Source: Bifidobacterium pullorum DSM 20433 (GTDB lineage: Bacteria > Actinomycetota > Actinomycetes > Actinomycetales > Bifidobacteriaceae). From it: DNA of 55,553 nucleotides. Shown piece by piece: positions 26,369 to 34,692 of the stretch. The notes beneath the pieces are model-generated. The model saw only the letters and a program-made list of their open reading frames with translations, was not told where the DNA came from and searched no databases. How positions within the stretch are numbered: position 1 is the first letter of the stretch; every line of letters starts with the position of its first letter. Location of the stretch: NCBI RefSeq assembly GCF_000771405.1, contig NZ_JDUI01000006.1:1-55553 (forward strand). The letters run 5' to 3'. The translations under genes and the position numbers were made by a program.

Positions 26369-28423
26369 TCAGCGCTGCTCGGCGGAGCCGGAACGACGGG
26401 ACTTGATCATCCGAATCGCCAGGCCCGTGGAGACCAAGGCCGCCATCAGCGCCACGACACCGGCGACGGCCGCGCCGGTCGTGCTCAGCGGCGTGCCGGA
26501 GGCGGCGGCGTCACCGGCGGCCTGAGCGTTACCGCCGGTCGGCTTGCCGGGGATGACCTCGGAGGTCGTCTGGGCGGGAATCTGAATCTCCTTGTCCAGC
26601 GCCACACCGGTCTGGCGGCCGGTCACGGTGACCTTGTAGGTCTTGCCTTCCATGACCTTGTCGGTCAGATCCACCGACGTGGTCTGCATGGTACGGACGC
26701 GCTCACCCGAAACCGGGTCGCCGTCAGCGGACTGGGCGACCACCTGGCCGGTGGCGGCATCGGTGACCGCGTAGGAGAAGGAGGCGTCGCCGTTCAGACC
26801 GGTCACGTCAAGCGAGACCTTACCGTCCTTGACGTTGACGGCGTAATCCATGCCGGAGGACAGGTTCTTGTAGTCGTCGGCGGTGGAGGCAAGCCCCAAC
26901 GCCTTGGCGATGGTGTAGAAGTTGTCGGTCTGGTCGGTCAGGCCGTTGACGCGCTGGGCGCCGGGGCCGGAGGCGGCGATGCGCAGCTGGGTGCCGGTGT
27001 GGGACATCGAGCTTTCGACCTCGTCGAACTTCGGGGCATCGTCATTGGCGTACATCTGGTCGGGCGAGGTGCCGTAGGCCACGGTGATCTTGGCGCCGTC
27101 GACCGGGGACTCGAGCACCGTGCTCAGCGCGTAGTTCGGCTGCTCCTCGACGATCTGGCTGGTGTGCGCGTGATCGGCGGTCACGATGATCAGCGTTTCG
27201 TTCAGGTCCACCTTGTCGAGCGCGGCGGAGATGGCCTTGTCCAGGTCGTCGGTCTCGCCGATCTGGCCGCAAGCGTTGGCGTTGTGGTCCTGCTTGTCGA
27301 TCGAGGCGCCCTCGACCTGCAGGAAGAAGCCGTTGCTCTGGCCGTTCGGGTTGGCCTCGAGCAGGTCGATGGCCTTGCTCGTCATGTCGGCCAGGGAGGC
27401 GGAGTTGCCGTTGGCGTTCTTGTTGCCGAGCCAGTCGGGGTTGGTGGAGCACTGGATCGGGTTCTCGTCCTTGGCCGGGTCCTTCTTGGTGGCCACGCTC
27501 GGCGCGAACTGGGTCTGCAGGTTGCCGTCGGCCATCAGGGCCAGCACCGGCTTGCCGTCATACTGCAGGGCGTTGAGTGCGTCGACATCCTTCTCCACGG
27601 TTTCATAGCCCATCGCCTTGGCCTGATCCCACACGGTCATGCCGGCGTACTCGCCGCCCTGCACGGTCTGGTGCAGATACTTGGCGCCGCCGCCGATCGT
27701 CACGTCGGCGCGGGTGTCGAGCATCTGCTCGGAGATCGAGCCGATGCCGCCGTTCTCCTTGAGCTGGGCGACCTCGCACTGGTCGGCGGCGTTGTTGCTG
27801 GAGCCGTCGGTCTTGCCCTGCGGTCCATAGCAGGAGCGCAGCGTGGAATGCGACATCTGGGCTGCCGGGGTGGCGTCCTGGATTTCGGAGGTGGTCACAT
27901 TGCCGGTGGCCTTGCCGGCGGCCTTGGCCAGCTCGGTCAGGTTCATCTGCGGAGTGCCGTAGACATCCACGTCCAGCGCGTTGTTGTAGGTCTTGGTGCC
28001 GGTGGCCCATGCGGAACCGGACGCCGCGGAGTCGGTGACCGGGGTCACCGCAGGATCGTTCTTATCCTCGATGCCCGCGCCGAGCGAGAACGTGGTGTAC
28101 TGGCCGGTGCCAACGGTGGTGTCGCCGTAAGCGGACGGCTGTCCGATGCGGTCGAGGCCGTCGAACGTGCCGTTCGCGCCATGCAGATAATCGCGGGCGA
28201 CGGTGATTTCGGAATCGCCCATGCCATCGCCGATGAACAGGATGACGTTCTTGGCCTGGGTGTTGCCGATGGTGATGTTCTCGATGCGCTGCGCGCCGCC
28301 GTGCACGGCCAGGTCGGCGGCCTGCTTGCCGTCGGCCGCGTAGGCCATGCCGCTGGCGCCGGCGAGCGCGGCGGTGGCGACGAGCGCCGCCACGGTTCCC
28401 TTCAACACGTGATGCTTGTTCAC
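26369..28423 (-). CDS. secreted, wall- or membrane-anchored alkaline phosphatase
   Basis: The 684-residue protein starts with GTG (AGAGG upstream) and a signal peptide (about 1-30: MNKHHVLKGTVAALVATAAL, cleavage near AYAAD). Catalytic motifs of the PhoA superfamily are intact: first metal aspartate in LFIGDGMGDSE, nucleophile serine in VTDSAASGSAWATG, QVEGASIDKQDH and VTADHAHTSQ. The C-terminus has a long domain (about 500-640) followed by TPLSTTG, a hydrophobic helix and SRRSG. This is an LPxTG-like sorting signal, LSTTG here, or simple anchor. It hydrolyses phosphate monoesters outside the cell. Both sides are flanked by DUF4143 ATPase genes. No Pho-box was recognised. Confidence 0.93.
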   Translation of the reverse strand: MNKHHVLKGTVAALVATAALAGASGMAYAADGKQAADLAVHGGAQRIENITIGNTQAKNVILFIGDGMGDSEITVARDYLHGANGTFDGLDRIGQPSAYGDTTVGTGQYTTFSLGAGIEDKNDPAVTPVTDSAASGSAWATGTKTYNNALDVDVYGTPQMNLTELAKAAGKATGNVTTSEIQDATPAAQMSHSTLRSCYGPQGKTDGSSNNAADQCEVAQLKENGGIGSISEQMLDTRADVTIGGGAKYLHQTVQGGEYAGMTVWDQAKAMGYETVEKDVDALNALQYDGKPVLALMADGNLQTQFAPSVATKKDPAKDENPIQCSTNPDWLGNKNANGNSASLADMTSKAIDLLEANPNGQSNGFFLQVEGASIDKQDHNANACGQIGETDDLDKAISAALDKVDLNETLIIVTADHAHTSQIVEEQPNYALSTVLESPVDGAKITVAYGTSPDQMYANDDAPKFDEVESSMSHTGTQLRIAASGPGAQRVNGLTDQTDNFYTIAKALGLASTADDYKNLSSGMDYAVNVKDGKVSLDVTGLNGDASFSYAVTDAATGQVVAQSADGDPVSGERVRTMQTTSVDLTDKVMEGKTYKVTVTGRQTGVALDKEIQIPAQTTSEVIPGKPTGGNAQAAGDAAASGTPLSTTGAAVAGVVALMAALVSTGLAIRMIKSRRSGSAEQR

Positions 28424-28686
28424 TTCTGCCTCTTTTCGTTGGCTTCACAACAAGGCCAGCCGCGCTCCCCATGGGTTACGGCCGCCCTCGGGATTCCGGT
28501 CATGCCTGTTTTCCGGCCCTCCGGTTTCCCACCACGCACGGTAGGTCGCCAAACCGTCGCCCAGCTGACGGAACCGCCACGCGACGGTGAACAATCGCAA
28601 TGGGCGGCGAACTCTCCGTGAACCGCGGGCGACTACGTATCCAGGCCGCGGTGCTACACATAGGATTGTGGCCTTCGTCGGCCGAA

Positions 28687-28771
28687 AGTTGAAAAAAGTG
28701 GCAGATCGCCCCCCTCGAATCAGATTGGGAAAACGGCAGATTCACTACCAGAACGGGTTAGAAACATGGCG
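28687..28771 (+). promoter_or_regulatory. degenerate iteron array homologous to that at 24807-24888
   Basis: AGTTGAAAAAAGTGGCA (28687-28703), GATTGGGAAAACGGCA (28723-28738) and GGTTAGAAACATGGCG (28756-28771) match the iterons at 24807-24888. The last two are again 33 bp apart. The flanks CCACAACCATAAGCAACGCA resemble CTACAATCATAAGAAACACA of the first locus. The -10 position reads CACAAC instead of TACAAT, so the promoter appears weakened. Confidence 0.72.
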
Positions 28772-28841
28772 TCATAACGCCACAACCATAAGCAACGCAT
28801 CGATTTGAGAAGCTGCGTGCACCAGGCCGCCCCGCCTCCAG

Positions 28842-28933
28842 TGCATGATTATCATAACTTCTACTGCCTGATTATCATAAGTCCTACTGCATGATTATCA
28901 TAACTTCTACTGCCGGATTATCCTATCCCTTAC
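28842..28933 (+). repeat. four tandem 23-bp repeats containing ATGATTATCAT operator-like palindromes
   Basis: Four 23-bp units start at 28842, 28865, 28888 and 28911. Units 1 and 3 are identical; unit 2 differs at three sites and unit 4 is degenerate. Units 1 and 3 centre on ATGAT-T-ATCAT, a symmetric half-site pair. The array ends 38 bp before the second ATPase start. The sequence is AT-rich, unlike flanking DNA. There are no unique spacers, so it is not CRISPR. Confidence 0.92.
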
Positions 28934-28971
28934 CATCAGATCCGCATATTCCGTCTCAACCAGGAGCCGAC

Positions 28972-30132
28972 ATGATTCCACGTACGATATCCGCACTAAC
29001 TCAGCGCATGAGCCAATGGTTCCCTGTCGTGTCAGTCACCGGTCCCCGGCAAAGTGGCAAATCCACGCTGCTACGCAACACCTTCCCGGACTATGCCTAT
29101 CTCAATCTGGAAACGCGCAATCTGCGTCTGAGCGCACAGAACGATCCCGTGGGTTTTATCAGCTCACGTTCCGACAAGCTGTTCATCGACGAGGCCCAGT
29201 ACGCACCCGACCTGTTCCCGGAAATACAAGCGGCATCCGACCAGCGTGGAACCATGGGCCAGTATCTGCTGTCAGGCTCCCAGAACTTCCTGCTGCTCAA
29301 TGACATCACCGAATCCCTCGCGGGCCGAGTGGGGCTGCTGCAACTGCTCCCCCTGAGCTTCCAGGAAGCGGCGTCCAGCGACAGCTCTCTCACCGTCGAT
29401 GATTTCATGTTCCGCGGCGGCTACCCGCACCTGTATGAGGTCGACATGCCTGCAGCACTGTATTACCGGAGTTATGTGACCACCTATGTGCAAAGGGACG
29501 CCGGCGAAGTCCTCAACATCCGCAACCTGACCGATTTCCAGAAATTCCTCGCACTATGCGCCCAGAGTGCCGGCCAACTGGTCAACTTCACCCATTTGGC
29601 ATCGGAGGCCGGAATCTCACCCAGAACCGCCAAGGAATGGCTCTCAGTCCTCGCAACCAGCTACATCATATTCCTGTTGCCACCCTACGCCTCGAACGAG
29701 CGGAAACGCCTGACCAAGACACCAAAACTCTACTTCCATGACACCGGGCTACTCTGTTATCTTCTCGGCATCACCTCAACCGAACAGCTCATCCAGCACC
29801 CCAAACGCGGAGACGTCTTCGAGAACCTCATCGTCGAGGAAACATACAAGCGCCACTGCAACCAAGGAGAGGACCCCCGCTTGTACTTCTATCGAGACAC
29901 CAACGGCGTGGAAGTCGACCTTATGGACTGCACAAGTCCGGAGTCCACACTCCTCATCGAGGTCAAATCGGGACAGACCGCCAAAGACGCATTCTGCCGA
30001 CATCTGGTCACCATCGGCACCGCGCTTGGCATCCCTCCCGAACGGCGCAGCGTGGTATACCGCGGCGACGAGGATTTCCGCACCAACGCGGCCGGATTCA
30101 CATCCGCCCGCACCTATCTCACGCAAGAGTAG
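28972..30132 (+). CDS. AAA_14/DUF4143 ATPase, second subfamily
   Basis: The 386-residue protein begins at the ATG at 28972 (AGGAG 5 nt upstream); an in-frame ATG at 28891 lies within the repeat array and is unlikely. Walker A is VTGPRQSGKSTLLRN, about 23-33, and Walker B DKLFIDEAQYAPDLF, about 68-74. Family motifs are YLLSGSQNFLLL and LPLSFQEA. The DUF4143 part includes a wHTH-like LASEAGISPRTAKEWLSVL near 215. The terminal VEVDLMDCTSPESTLLIEVK carries the E-x-D...E-x-K nuclease-like pattern. It is not closely similar to the ATPase at 24936 but shares architecture. Its stop codon overlaps the first base of a long palindrome. Confidence 0.88.
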   Translation: MIPRTISALTQRMSQWFPVVSVTGPRQSGKSTLLRNTFPDYAYLNLETRNLRLSAQNDPVGFISSRSDKLFIDEAQYAPDLFPEIQAASDQRGTMGQYLLSGSQNFLLLNDITESLAGRVGLLQLLPLSFQEAASSDSSLTVDDFMFRGGYPHLYEVDMPAALYYRSYVTTYVQRDAGEVLNIRNLTDFQKFLALCAQSAGQLVNFTHLASEAGISPRTAKEWLSVLATSYIIFLLPPYASNERKRLTKTPKLYFHDTGLLCYLLGITSTEQLIQHPKRGDVFENLIVEETYKRHCNQGEDPRLYFYRDTNGVEVDLMDCTSPESTLLIEVKSGQTAKDAFCRHLVTIGTALGIPPERRSVVYRGDEDFRTNAAGFTSARTYLTQE

Positions 30133-30212
30133 GTTCGCACTACCTCGGGTTTCAGATTCCAACCCAAGAAATTCCGCGGGTCCTGAACACGAAACCCGAG
30201 GTAGTGCGAACC
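30132..30212. repeat. long palindrome, GTTCGCACTAC family, copy 2
   Basis: Perfect 22-bp arms at 30132-30153 and 30191-30212 (starting GGTTCGCACTACCTCGGGTT) enclose a 37-nt loop containing ATTCCGCGGG. It separates convergent genes and may act as a bidirectional terminator here. Confidence 0.93.
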
Positions 30213-30223
30213 ACCTCACGACA

Positions 30224-32761
30224 TCAGCCTCTCAGCAGCACCTCTTCCAACGCGCCGATCACGGTTTCGGGCATGTGCGACTGGAAGAAGTCACGCTCGT
30301 TCTTCTGCTCGCGCTCCAATGCGCGCAGGCCGGACAGCGCGCCGGCGCCGAACCGCTGGACCAGGGACAGCGCCTTCTCCTTGGTCGTGTACAGCATCTG
30401 CGCATCGAACAGGATGCGTTCGCAATCCTTGAGAACCGGCTGTTCGGCAACCTGAAGGCCCTGCGGGAACAGCACCTGGATGCGGGCCGCGGCCGGCACG
30501 TCGTACAAGCGCACGCTCAGGCTCATCGTCGCCTCGTCGTAATCCACCACCGTGGTGCCGACCAGGTCCTTGTCCCAGGCCTCGCCGCCGACGATCGCCT
30601 GCATCGTCGCCTTCGCGACGCCGCGGAACACCAGGGTCCAGTCGCGGCGTTCCGGCACCACCGACGTATTACCCGCGGCCGGTTCGATGACGAACTGCGG
30701 GGCGCGGCCCTCATCCCAACGCCAGGTCATGACGGTCGCCGCGGTGGCGTCCGCCCCGCCGCACACGTCGCCGAAATCGCCGGAATCCTCGCGCATCACG
30801 AACGCGCCGTCGGCACCGGGGAACACCGTCACATCCAACGCCTTCGGGTTCGCGGACGTGTTGTCCAGCGCGTCGGACTGCATCGGCACGATGCCGCCGG
30901 CCTTGGCGAACACGGGAATGCGGTCGATCGTGCGCCAGACCGCCAGACGGCGGCCGGCCGGATCGGGGGACGCGTACCGGCGCCCGTCGAAGAAGTCGAA
31001 CCAGTCGCCCTGCGGCAGCCACACGTCGGCCTTGGCGCGCAGGGAGGCCTTGTCCATCGGGTCGACGACCGGGGAGACCACCAGCTCGGTGCCGAACCGG
31101 AACTCGTCTCGGATCTCATACGATTCACCAACGTTGGGCGCCTCCCAGTACATCGGCTCGACGATCGGATCGCCGTCGACGGCGGCACGCCAGTTCATCG
31201 TGTACAGGTACGGCATCAGCGCCTGACGCAGCCGCAACACGTCGACCATCGCCGAGCGCACCGGCTCGTGGAAGTTCCACGGTTCCTTGCCGGAGAACGG
31301 CGAGCAGCTCGAGTGCAGACGGTTGATCGGACTGAACGCGCCCAACTGATACCAACGGGCCTCAAGCTCCTCGTCACGGTAGCCGAACATGTGCCCGCCG
31401 ATGTCATGGCTCCACCAGCCGTAGCCGATGTTGGAGGCGGTGGCGGTGAAGTACGGCTGGAATTTGAGGGACTTCCAGGTGATGACGGTATCGCCGGAGA
31501 ACCCGACCGGGTAACGCTGCGAGCCAGGCCCAGCGAAGCGCGAGAACGTCAACGGCCAGCGCCCGTCGCGCCCGGAGTCGCAGTAGTGCAGGTGGTTGAG
31601 CACCCACAGCGGGTCGAGGCCCGGCTGCCGGGTCACTCCGCCCTGCTGCCAATCCAGCCACCAGAAGTCGATGCCGTCCGCCTCCAGGTCGTGGTGCATG
31701 TCGAAGTAGGCCTGCACGAACTTCGGGTTGGTCAGGTCGAACTCGACCGGCTCCTTGGCCTCCGCGTCCACGCCGACCGTAGCCGCGGCCTTGGCGTACG
31801 GCTCCTCGAAGGCGCGGATGCCGTCGCGCGGATGCACGTTGACCGTGGTCTTCAGCCCGCGCTCGTGCAGGGACTCCAGGAAACGCTTGGGGTCGGGGAA
31901 CAGCTTGCGGTTCCAGGTGTATCCGGTCCAGCCGGAACCGTACTGGGGATCGACGTCGTCCACCAGGTGCCAGTCCATGTCGATCACCGACGTGGTGAAC
32001 GGGATGCCTTCGCGCTTGAACCGATCCATCAGGTCCAGATACTCCTCCTCGGAGTACCGGTAATACCGGCTCCACCAGTTGCCCAGCGCATAGCGGGGCA
32101 GCAGCGGCGCCGGGCCCGAGAGTTTCTGGAAGTCGTGGACGGCCTCGCGGTAGCGGCGGCCGTAGCCGAAGAAGTAGATATCGGTTTCCTTGTGGCTACG
32201 CGGGGCGACGCCGAAGCCGCCGTACGCCACGACGCCGTCGGGAAGGTTGCCGTCCGCATCCGCGAGGACGAACACGTTCGACGCGGAATCGTCGAGCACG
32301 GCCCAGCCGTCGCGCGACGCCACGCCGTATCCGAGCGGAATCTCACCGTCCGCCTCGTCGAGCGTGCGGGCCGTGCCGCCCAGATTGCCCCTGTCCACGT
32401 CGCCGTAGTGCCAGGTGTTGAACTGCGAATCCGGCACGCCCTTGACCACGATGCTCAGCCCCTCCTTGCTGAACGGTTTGCGGTCGTAGGTCAGGCGCAG
32501 GGCCGAGGTTTCGACGACCAGCAGGCCGTCACGCTCGCTGGTGGTGAATTCCACGCTCCCCGCCGGGCGGAACACGCGGTCGACGGCCATCAGCGAGGCG
32601 TTGTCCTCGAAGACGCCGCTGTCCGACCACTCCAGACGGATCAGCGACTCCGTGATCAGGCCGATGCGCCAGCGATCGCCCTGCAACGTGGTGACCGGGT
32701 TCATGACGGGATGCATGCCCTTGAGGAAACGGTCAAAGCCTTGAAAATCCTGAGAAGACAT
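30224..32761 (-). CDS. GH31 alpha-glucosidase
   Basis: The 845-residue cytoplasmic enzyme has the GH31 layout: N-terminal beta-sandwich, (beta/alpha)8 barrel and C-terminal beta-domains. The catalytic nucleophile is the aspartate of GIDFWWLDWQQG near 367 and the acid/base aspartate that of GFSGDTVITW near 423. Other barrel markers are YWGSRYYR-like WWSRYYRYSEEEYLDLM and TASNIGYGWWSHDIGGHM. It should hydrolyse alpha-glucosides (maltose or isomaltose type), although alpha-xylosidase cannot be excluded. I start at the ATG at 32761 (AAGGAG upstream); a longer frame to 32896 runs through its operators. It is downstream of an ABC importer but has its own LacI-type sites, at 32808-32838. Confidence 0.92.
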   Translation of the reverse strand: MSSQDFQGFDRFLKGMHPVMNPVTTLQGDRWRIGLITESLIRLEWSDSGVFEDNASLMAVDRVFRPAGSVEFTTSERDGLLVVETSALRLTYDRKPFSKEGLSIVVKGVPDSQFNTWHYGDVDRGNLGGTARTLDEADGEIPLGYGVASRDGWAVLDDSASNVFVLADADGNLPDGVVAYGGFGVAPRSHKETDIYFFGYGRRYREAVHDFQKLSGPAPLLPRYALGNWWSRYYRYSEEEYLDLMDRFKREGIPFTTSVIDMDWHLVDDVDPQYGSGWTGYTWNRKLFPDPKRFLESLHERGLKTTVNVHPRDGIRAFEEPYAKAAATVGVDAEAKEPVEFDLTNPKFVQAYFDMHHDLEADGIDFWWLDWQQGGVTRQPGLDPLWVLNHLHYCDSGRDGRWPLTFSRFAGPGSQRYPVGFSGDTVITWKSLKFQPYFTATASNIGYGWWSHDIGGHMFGYRDEELEARWYQLGAFSPINRLHSSCSPFSGKEPWNFHEPVRSAMVDVLRLRQALMPYLYTMNWRAAVDGDPIVEPMYWEAPNVGESYEIRDEFRFGTELVVSPVVDPMDKASLRAKADVWLPQGDWFDFFDGRRYASPDPAGRRLAVWRTIDRIPVFAKAGGIVPMQSDALDNTSANPKALDVTVFPGADGAFVMREDSGDFGDVCGGADATAATVMTWRWDEGRAPQFVIEPAAGNTSVVPERRDWTLVFRGVAKATMQAIVGGEAWDKDLVGTTVVDYDEATMSLSVRLYDVPAAARIQVLFPQGLQVAEQPVLKDCERILFDAQMLYTTKEKALSLVQRFGAGALSGLRALEREQKNERDFFQSHMPETVIGALEEVLLRG

Positions 32762-32807
32762 GTGCTTCAACTCCTTTGTTTTCATTGCGTTCTTACGGAT
32801 GATTGCG

Positions 32808-32838
32808 CTTGCATGCAAGTATACTGCAAACGTTCGCA
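32808..32838 (-). promoter_or_regulatory. two LacI-type operators upstream of the GH31 gene
   Basis: CTTGCATGCAAG (32808-32819) is a perfect palindrome, and TGCAAACGTTCGCA (32825-32838) is a classic LacI-family near-palindrome with central CG. Both lie 47-77 bp before the start codon, fitting promoter-overlapping repression. Confidence 0.82.
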
Positions 32839-32915
32839 TAACACGCCTGAACGTGGCGGCAACCCCCGATGCCGAGGTTTGCCGCCACGCCGGCACGATG
32901 CCCGGACACCCCGAC

Positions 32916-33743
32916 TTACTTGCCGCTGCCGGTGGCGATGCCGGCGATGAACTGCTTCTGGAACACCATGTACACGATGATCACAGGGATGATCGCCAGC
33001 GAGGTGGCCGCGAACAGTCCGCCGTAGTCGGTGCCGTACTGGCCGTTGAACATCTTCAGGCCCACCGACAGCAGCATCTTGTCGCTATCGGTGATCATCA
33101 GGAACGGCCACAGGTAGTCCTCCCAGTTCCACAGGAACGTGAAGATCGCGAGCGCGGCGATGCTGTTGCGGCTCATCGGCAGGATAATCTGGTGGAAGAT
33201 GCGGGCGTCACCGGCGCCGTCCAGCTTAGCGGCCTCGATGATCTCGTCGGAGATCGAGCCGATGGACTGGCGGAACAGGAAGACGCCGAAGCCGGAGACC
33301 AGGCCGGGCACGATGAGCGAACGGTAGGTGTCGAGCCACCCGAACTGCACCATCATCTCGTACTGGGGGATGATCGTCACGGCCCACGGCAGCATCATCG
33401 TGCTGAGCACCGCGCCGAACAACACGTTGCGGCCGCGGAAGTGCATCTTGGAGAAGACGTAGCCGAGCACGGCGCTGATGTAGATGACGAGCACCGTCTT
33501 GACCGTGGCGATGAACACCGAGTTGGCGAACAGCCGGAAGAAGTTGAAAGTCTTCTGGATGTTGGCGTAGTTGTCGAGCGTCGTCGGCGCCGGGAAGATG
33601 CCACCGGTGATCTTGACGATCTCGCTGTTCGGCGCGAACGACGAGACGAACATCCAGATGAACGGAACGATCGTGACGAGCGAGAGCGCGAACAGCAGGA
33701 CGGTGACGACGATGGAGATTACCTTCTTGGTGCTTTTGGACAT
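32916..33743 (-). CDS. sugar ABC transporter permease (MalG/type 2)
   Basis: The 275-residue inner-membrane permease has six hydrophobic helices and the EAA loop IEAAKLDGAGDARIFHQIIL that docks the ATPase. A short basic N-terminus precedes the first helix. It would form the importer channel with the permease encoded one base upstream (33745-34677) and the binding protein at 34693. No ATPase gene is present in the cluster; bifidobacteria commonly use a shared MsmK-like ATPase encoded elsewhere. The stop codon lies 155 bp before the GH31 start, so GH31 may be transcribed separately. Confidence 0.93.
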   Translation of the reverse strand: MSKSTKKVISIVVTVLLFALSLVTIVPFIWMFVSSFAPNSEIVKITGGIFPAPTTLDNYANIQKTFNFFRLFANSVFIATVKTVLVIYISAVLGYVFSKMHFRGRNVLFGAVLSTMMLPWAVTIIPQYEMMVQFGWLDTYRSLIVPGLVSGFGVFLFRQSIGSISDEIIEAAKLDGAGDARIFHQIILPMSRNSIAALAIFTFLWNWEDYLWPFLMITDSDKMLLSVGLKMFNGQYGTDYGGLFAATSLAIIPVIIVYMVFQKQFIAGIATGSGK

Positions 33744-33744
33744 G

Positions 33745-34677
33745 TCACGCCTCCGTATTGTCGCCTGACGCCTTGAACATCAGGATCGTCAGGATGCCGG
33801 TCAGCACGAACAGGATGACGCTCATCGCCGATGCCGTGCCGAAGTTGTACTTCTGGAACGCCTGGTCGTAGATCAGGTAGCTGATGGTGTAAGTGTCGGT
33901 GCCGGGGCCGCCCTTGGTCATCACGAGGATCTGCACATACGCCTGCAGGTAGGAGATCAGCGAGGTGATGACGATGAGCAGCGTGGTGGGCTTGAGCAGC
34001 GGCAACGTGATCGACCGGAAGGTCTGCCACCAGTTGGCGCCGTCGATCTGCGCCGCCTCGTACACGTCGCGCGGCAGCGCCATAATGCCTGCCAGATACA
34101 GCACGGTGGCGTAGCCGAAATCCTTCCAGATGGTCATGATGATGACCGCCGGCATGGCGTAGCGCGAATCGTTGAGCCAGCTGATGTCGAGTCCGGTGAT
34201 CTTGTCGATCATGCCGAACTGCGGATCGAACATCCACATCCACACGAAGGAGACGGCCACCAGCGGGGTGATCGTCGGCATGTAGAACAGGCCGCGCAGC
34301 GTGTCCTTGCACTTGACGAGCTTGGAGCTCAGCAGCAGCGCCAGCGCCAGACCCAGCACCACGCGGAACAGGATGGAGAAGAATGAGTAGATCGCGGTGT
34401 TCCACAGCGACTTCCAGAACAGGCCGTCGGTCAGCACGTTGACGAAGTTGTCGAACCCGACCCAGTCGTACTTGTCGATCAGCGGGTTCCAGTCGTGCAG
34501 GCTGCCCGCGAAGGCGCTGAAGATCGGGTATGCCATGAACACGGCGAAGTAGACGACGAGCGAGACCACGGCGATGTTGCGCATCGTGAAGATGCGGCCG
34601 AGCATCCGCCTGGCGCCCGAAACCTCCCCGGAGGCCGGCTGCGCGGCGCGTGCCGCGCTGCGATTGACGTTGGTCAT
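33745..34677 (-). CDS. sugar ABC transporter permease (MalF/type 1)
   Basis: The 310-residue permease shows six or so hydrophobic helices after a polar N-terminus (MTNVNRSAARAAQPASGEVS). Its EAA motif is YEAAQIDGANWWQTFRSITL. It pairs with the MalG-type permease, whose start lies immediately after its stop (1-bp gap), and is 15 bp downstream of the binding-protein gene. GGAGGAAC-type ribosome site precedes the ATG. Part of the first of two oligosaccharide importers in this window. Confidence 0.93.
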   Translation of the reverse strand: MTNVNRSAARAAQPASGEVSGARRMLGRIFTMRNIAVVSLVVYFAVFMAYPIFSAFAGSLHDWNPLIDKYDWVGFDNFVNVLTDGLFWKSLWNTAIYSFFSILFRVVLGLALALLLSSKLVKCKDTLRGLFYMPTITPLVAVSFVWMWMFDPQFGMIDKITGLDISWLNDSRYAMPAVIIMTIWKDFGYATVLYLAGIMALPRDVYEAAQIDGANWWQTFRSITLPLLKPTTLLIVITSLISYLQAYVQILVMTKGGPGTDTYTISYLIYDQAFQKYNFGTASAMSVILFVLTGILTILMFKASGDNTEA

Positions 34678-34692
34678 GATGTGCGTTCCTCC

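Larger units (their letters stand above)
28424..28971. other. gene-free stretch of 548 bp between alkaline phosphatase and second ATPase
   Basis: It holds the presumed phosphatase promoter (28424-28680), a decayed copy of the iteron control region (28687-28771) and a four-unit 23-bp repeat (28842-28933). No open frame with a ribosome site is supported. Confidence 0.8.

Noticed and set aside
26285..28621. 778-codon frame antisense to the alkaline phosphatase
   Set aside because: No ribosome site, low-complexity Gly/Val/Leu composition; the phosphatase strand has all catalytic motifs.
28842..28933. CRISPR array
   Set aside because: Units are directly tandem with no unique spacers and there are no cas genes nearby.
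29738..32950. 1070-codon plus-strand frame opposite the GH31 gene
   Set aside because: Overlaps the end of the ATPase gene and is antisense to an intact GH31 enzyme; no recognisable domain.
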